Source of the DNA: Fistularia commersonii
Lineage: Eukaryota > Chordata > Actinopteri > Syngnathiformes > Fistulariidae
Assembly: GCA_037954325.1 (NCBI GenBank)
Contig: JBBMNZ010000026.1
Location: 4,281,501-4,345,500, forward strand
Length of the DNA stretch: 64,000 bases
Direction: 5' to 3'
Shown here: positions 61,568 to 64,000 of the stretch, one piece after another
Layout: every line of letters begins with the position of its first letter
Numbering within the stretch: the stretch's first letter is position 1
Translations under genes and position numbers: made by a program
The notes under the pieces: generated by a model
Told to the model about the DNA's origin: nothing
The model's input: only the letters and a program-made list of their open reading frames with translations
Databases searched by the model: none

Positions 61568-64000
61568 CTATGTGGAGAAAAGGAGGAAAAATATATAAAA
61601 ATTATTTGAAATAATTTCATTTGTTATTATTCGTTGTGTGGGTGTGTTGCAATAGGTACAGGTATAAAAATATATAGATATGCCAATATGTGTAAAGAGA
61701 GAAAGATATTGTGTCTATTAGAATATATGTTGGTACCAAATTTAGCATGAATGTGTTTCATTTGTTTAATTATACCTGACATTATGAGATTTCTTTTGTT
61801 TCAGAAGAGCACAGCAAAAGGGCACGGGGGAAAAAAAAGCACTAGGCTAATAAAGCCACAGGGACAATATAGAATTTTGAGGAGTATTTGAATTTTAAGT
61901 GGTAATCTGAATACTGACTTTATTAAAACAAATACAGAGAGCAAGTTGCTTAATTTAATTTGGAGCACAAATCCAAACTGGATTGAGCGCATGAATTATG
62001 TTTGGTAAGAATGAGATCCGGTTGCTGAGCAAAAGCAGCTGATTAAGTTGCTGTGACAACAGTTTCGTGTGACGACATCAATAGCACTGTTTACAACTGG
62101 CATTAAAATGTATCCTGAGTTGTCCGATAACAAGTGGATACAGGGAAAACCCGCGGGACACGCGGTGATCAGATCACTCGAGCCAAATACATTGAGAAGT
62201 AGAAAAGAAACTCTGAAGGATGGCCTTATCCCTAGATAACGTCTCTGAATGAAGATAATGTATACACACTAACACTTCTGTGGCTATGTCGTGATTTACC
62301 TCCCTTTGTTTTCCTCTGTGCTGCAGTTTCACCAGACAACAATCAGGTGCCCTACTGTATGCAGGTATGTGGATTTGCACGTTCATTTTCTTTTTTAATT
62401 ATTACCTGACAAGACTGCATTGCTCTCTCTTGATTAAAGTAAAATCTAGCTCAGCTGGCGGTCTGTCTTCCACATCCTGGCTCTCTACGATCATCCAACA
62501 CATAAAATGAGAAGGTACTTCCTTAAAAAGCATTTAAAGGGTCAGTGGAAAAAATAGAAGGAAGCTGTGATCGACGTGTTCCATTTCAGAAAATAAAAAC
62601 ATGATTCTATGTTTTATTTCACCTTAGTGGGCAACACACCCGCACATATCTTGTAATATACAGTCGCATTAACACGCCTGTTAAAAACATCTTCAGCCAC
62701 TGCATGCAAAAATAACATGGTATTCATTCGTATAAAAAGGAAGTAAGTAAGCGTGACCTGGTCAAAACTGGAAATGCATTTTAATGTCACATATATGCAC
62801 ATCCAACGACCAGATGTTGATAAACTGCAAAAACAAAAGTGTTAAATCTGTTGTAAACACGGTACTTTTATGAGAATATTTGAGATTTGTGGTGCATCTG
62901 TCCACATGCTAACAATCTCAGCTGACTAAGTCTGTTATGACTATCTTTTCTTTGATGGATCAATTTAATTTGGAAAAATTGAGGGAAATTCTCTCCTGGT
63001 GAGGAATGTGGCATTTCATCTAGCCTTCTGCTCTTCGATCACTTTGACTGCACTTTAATGCAGCCAAAAATACAATTTTTCTGTTTCTTTTGCCAAGCAA
63101 TGGAGCGATCATTATGCAAGAATGGGGCAACGTTCATTCCCTTACTGCTGCACCGAGCTGATAAAAATCGTTTTATGACTGAGCACAGCCAGCATATGTT
63201 CAGCTATCCTGGCATTTAAAATGATCAATGACATAGGGGGAAGATAGGTTATTGCCAAAGGAGACCCATCTGTATTCTCCTACTGCACACTGAACCAATT
63301 AAAAAAATACATTAAAAAATGGGACACAATTCAAGTTGAGTTCAAAGACTTTTAATGCTGCTAGATTTCCCAGGTGTTTTAACTGGTTTTGAACCTATAA
63401 AATTGCTTGAATGTCAAGACGCTGCTAGATGCAAGACACAGAGGCATTGCACCATGTGATAGGTCCAGTGAGGTGAAGACAACAGGTCTTGATCTCCCCC
63501 TGGTGGTTGGCTGCTGTACAGCTCCTGAAGACCATCATCTCCATAGAAGCGGCTTAATAAAAGTTGAATACCTTTTTCCAAATGATGGCTACTGTCAGTT
63601 TTGATGATGGGGATTTTTTTTTTTTTTTTAATCAATTACTTTCGCATTTTAAGATTTTAGAAAAGGACACTTGTAATATAGATCTAACTTTATAAAATCC
63701 GTGACTGTCCATTTTGAATGACGAAAGTACCACTGTGATAAACCGTCTGTGCTGGCCAAGACCTCCCTCAACTACTTCCTCAAATACCAGCTTCTTAAGA
63801 TTTCACCAGTGCAAAATGGCAGCAGCACATTGCAGGGTATTTGGGCTTCATGTTTATACAGGAGCAATAATTGAAAGGCACTGGTGCAAAACTCAGTTCA
63901 TCTGAAATGCAGCGAAAGGTAACCTACATTAAATATTCACCTTAGTATGGGCTAAAAAGATTTTATACAGTTATGCTGTAAATGGAGCTTATTCACGCGT
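61568..64000 (-). other. pggt1b intron running off the window
   Basis: I could not find the upstream pggt1b exons in this stretch, so they should lie beyond 64000. It is AT-rich. A block at about 63415-63600 resembles short fish repeats (a CCCCCTGGTGGTTGGCTG core), but I cannot name the family. Confidence 0.6.

Overview
This window is vertebrate nuclear DNA, most likely from a ray-finned (teleost) fish. It is AT-rich and intron-rich, with short exons bounded by GT-AG splice sites and three CpG-rich promoter-like islands. It also carries fish-type interspersed repeats: tRNA-like SINEs, decayed non-LTR retrotransposons, a Tc1/mariner-like MITE and microsatellites. I see no bacterial or viral genes, no CRISPR array and no true tRNA or rRNA gene. 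Most open frames above 60 codons here are chance or repeat-derived. Real coding sequence lies in small exons found by homology, reading phase and splice signals.

Three protein-coding genes are recognisable, all on the minus strand. (1) The 5' part of ccser1 (coiled-coil serine-rich protein 1) has coding exons at 11936-10950, 10239-9822 and 9391-9207. Its probable promoter and untranslated first exon lie in a CpG island at about 17.0-17.3 kb. The rest of the gene lies beyond position 1. (2) The complete trim36 gene encodes a RING, B-box, coiled-coil, COS, FN3 and SPRY ubiquitin ligase. Its start codon is at 49313, its stop at 24110, and 13 exons join in phase to give 743 residues. (3) The last four exons of pggt1b (beta subunit of protein geranylgeranyltransferase I) lie between 61567 and 55603. 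The start of that gene lies beyond 64000.

Layout: 1-9206 ccser1 intron with a SINE and a decayed LINE; 9207-11961 ccser1 coding exons; 11962-17003 ccser1 first intron; 17004-17290 CpG island and probable first exon; 17300-21230 repeat-rich intergenic DNA; 21230-24109 trim36 3' UTR; 24110-49313 trim36 exons and introns; 49314-55602 intergenic DNA plus pggt1b 3' UTR; 55603-61567 pggt1b exons; 61568-64000 pggt1b intron.

The products are not one pathway. TRIM36 is a microtubule-associated E3 ligase, PGGT1B is a metabolic prenyltransferase subunit, and CCSER1 is a poorly understood serine-rich protein linked to cell division. trim36 and pggt1b are also neighbours in human (5q22), whereas human CCSER1 is on 4q22, so the ccser1-trim36 junction differs from the mammalian arrangement. 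The points most worth a second look are an in-frame alternative first exon of trim36 in a second CpG island, a candidate 63-nt in-frame cassette exon in the same gene, a GC-AG intron, and a MITE whose inverted repeat is split by a retroposon.
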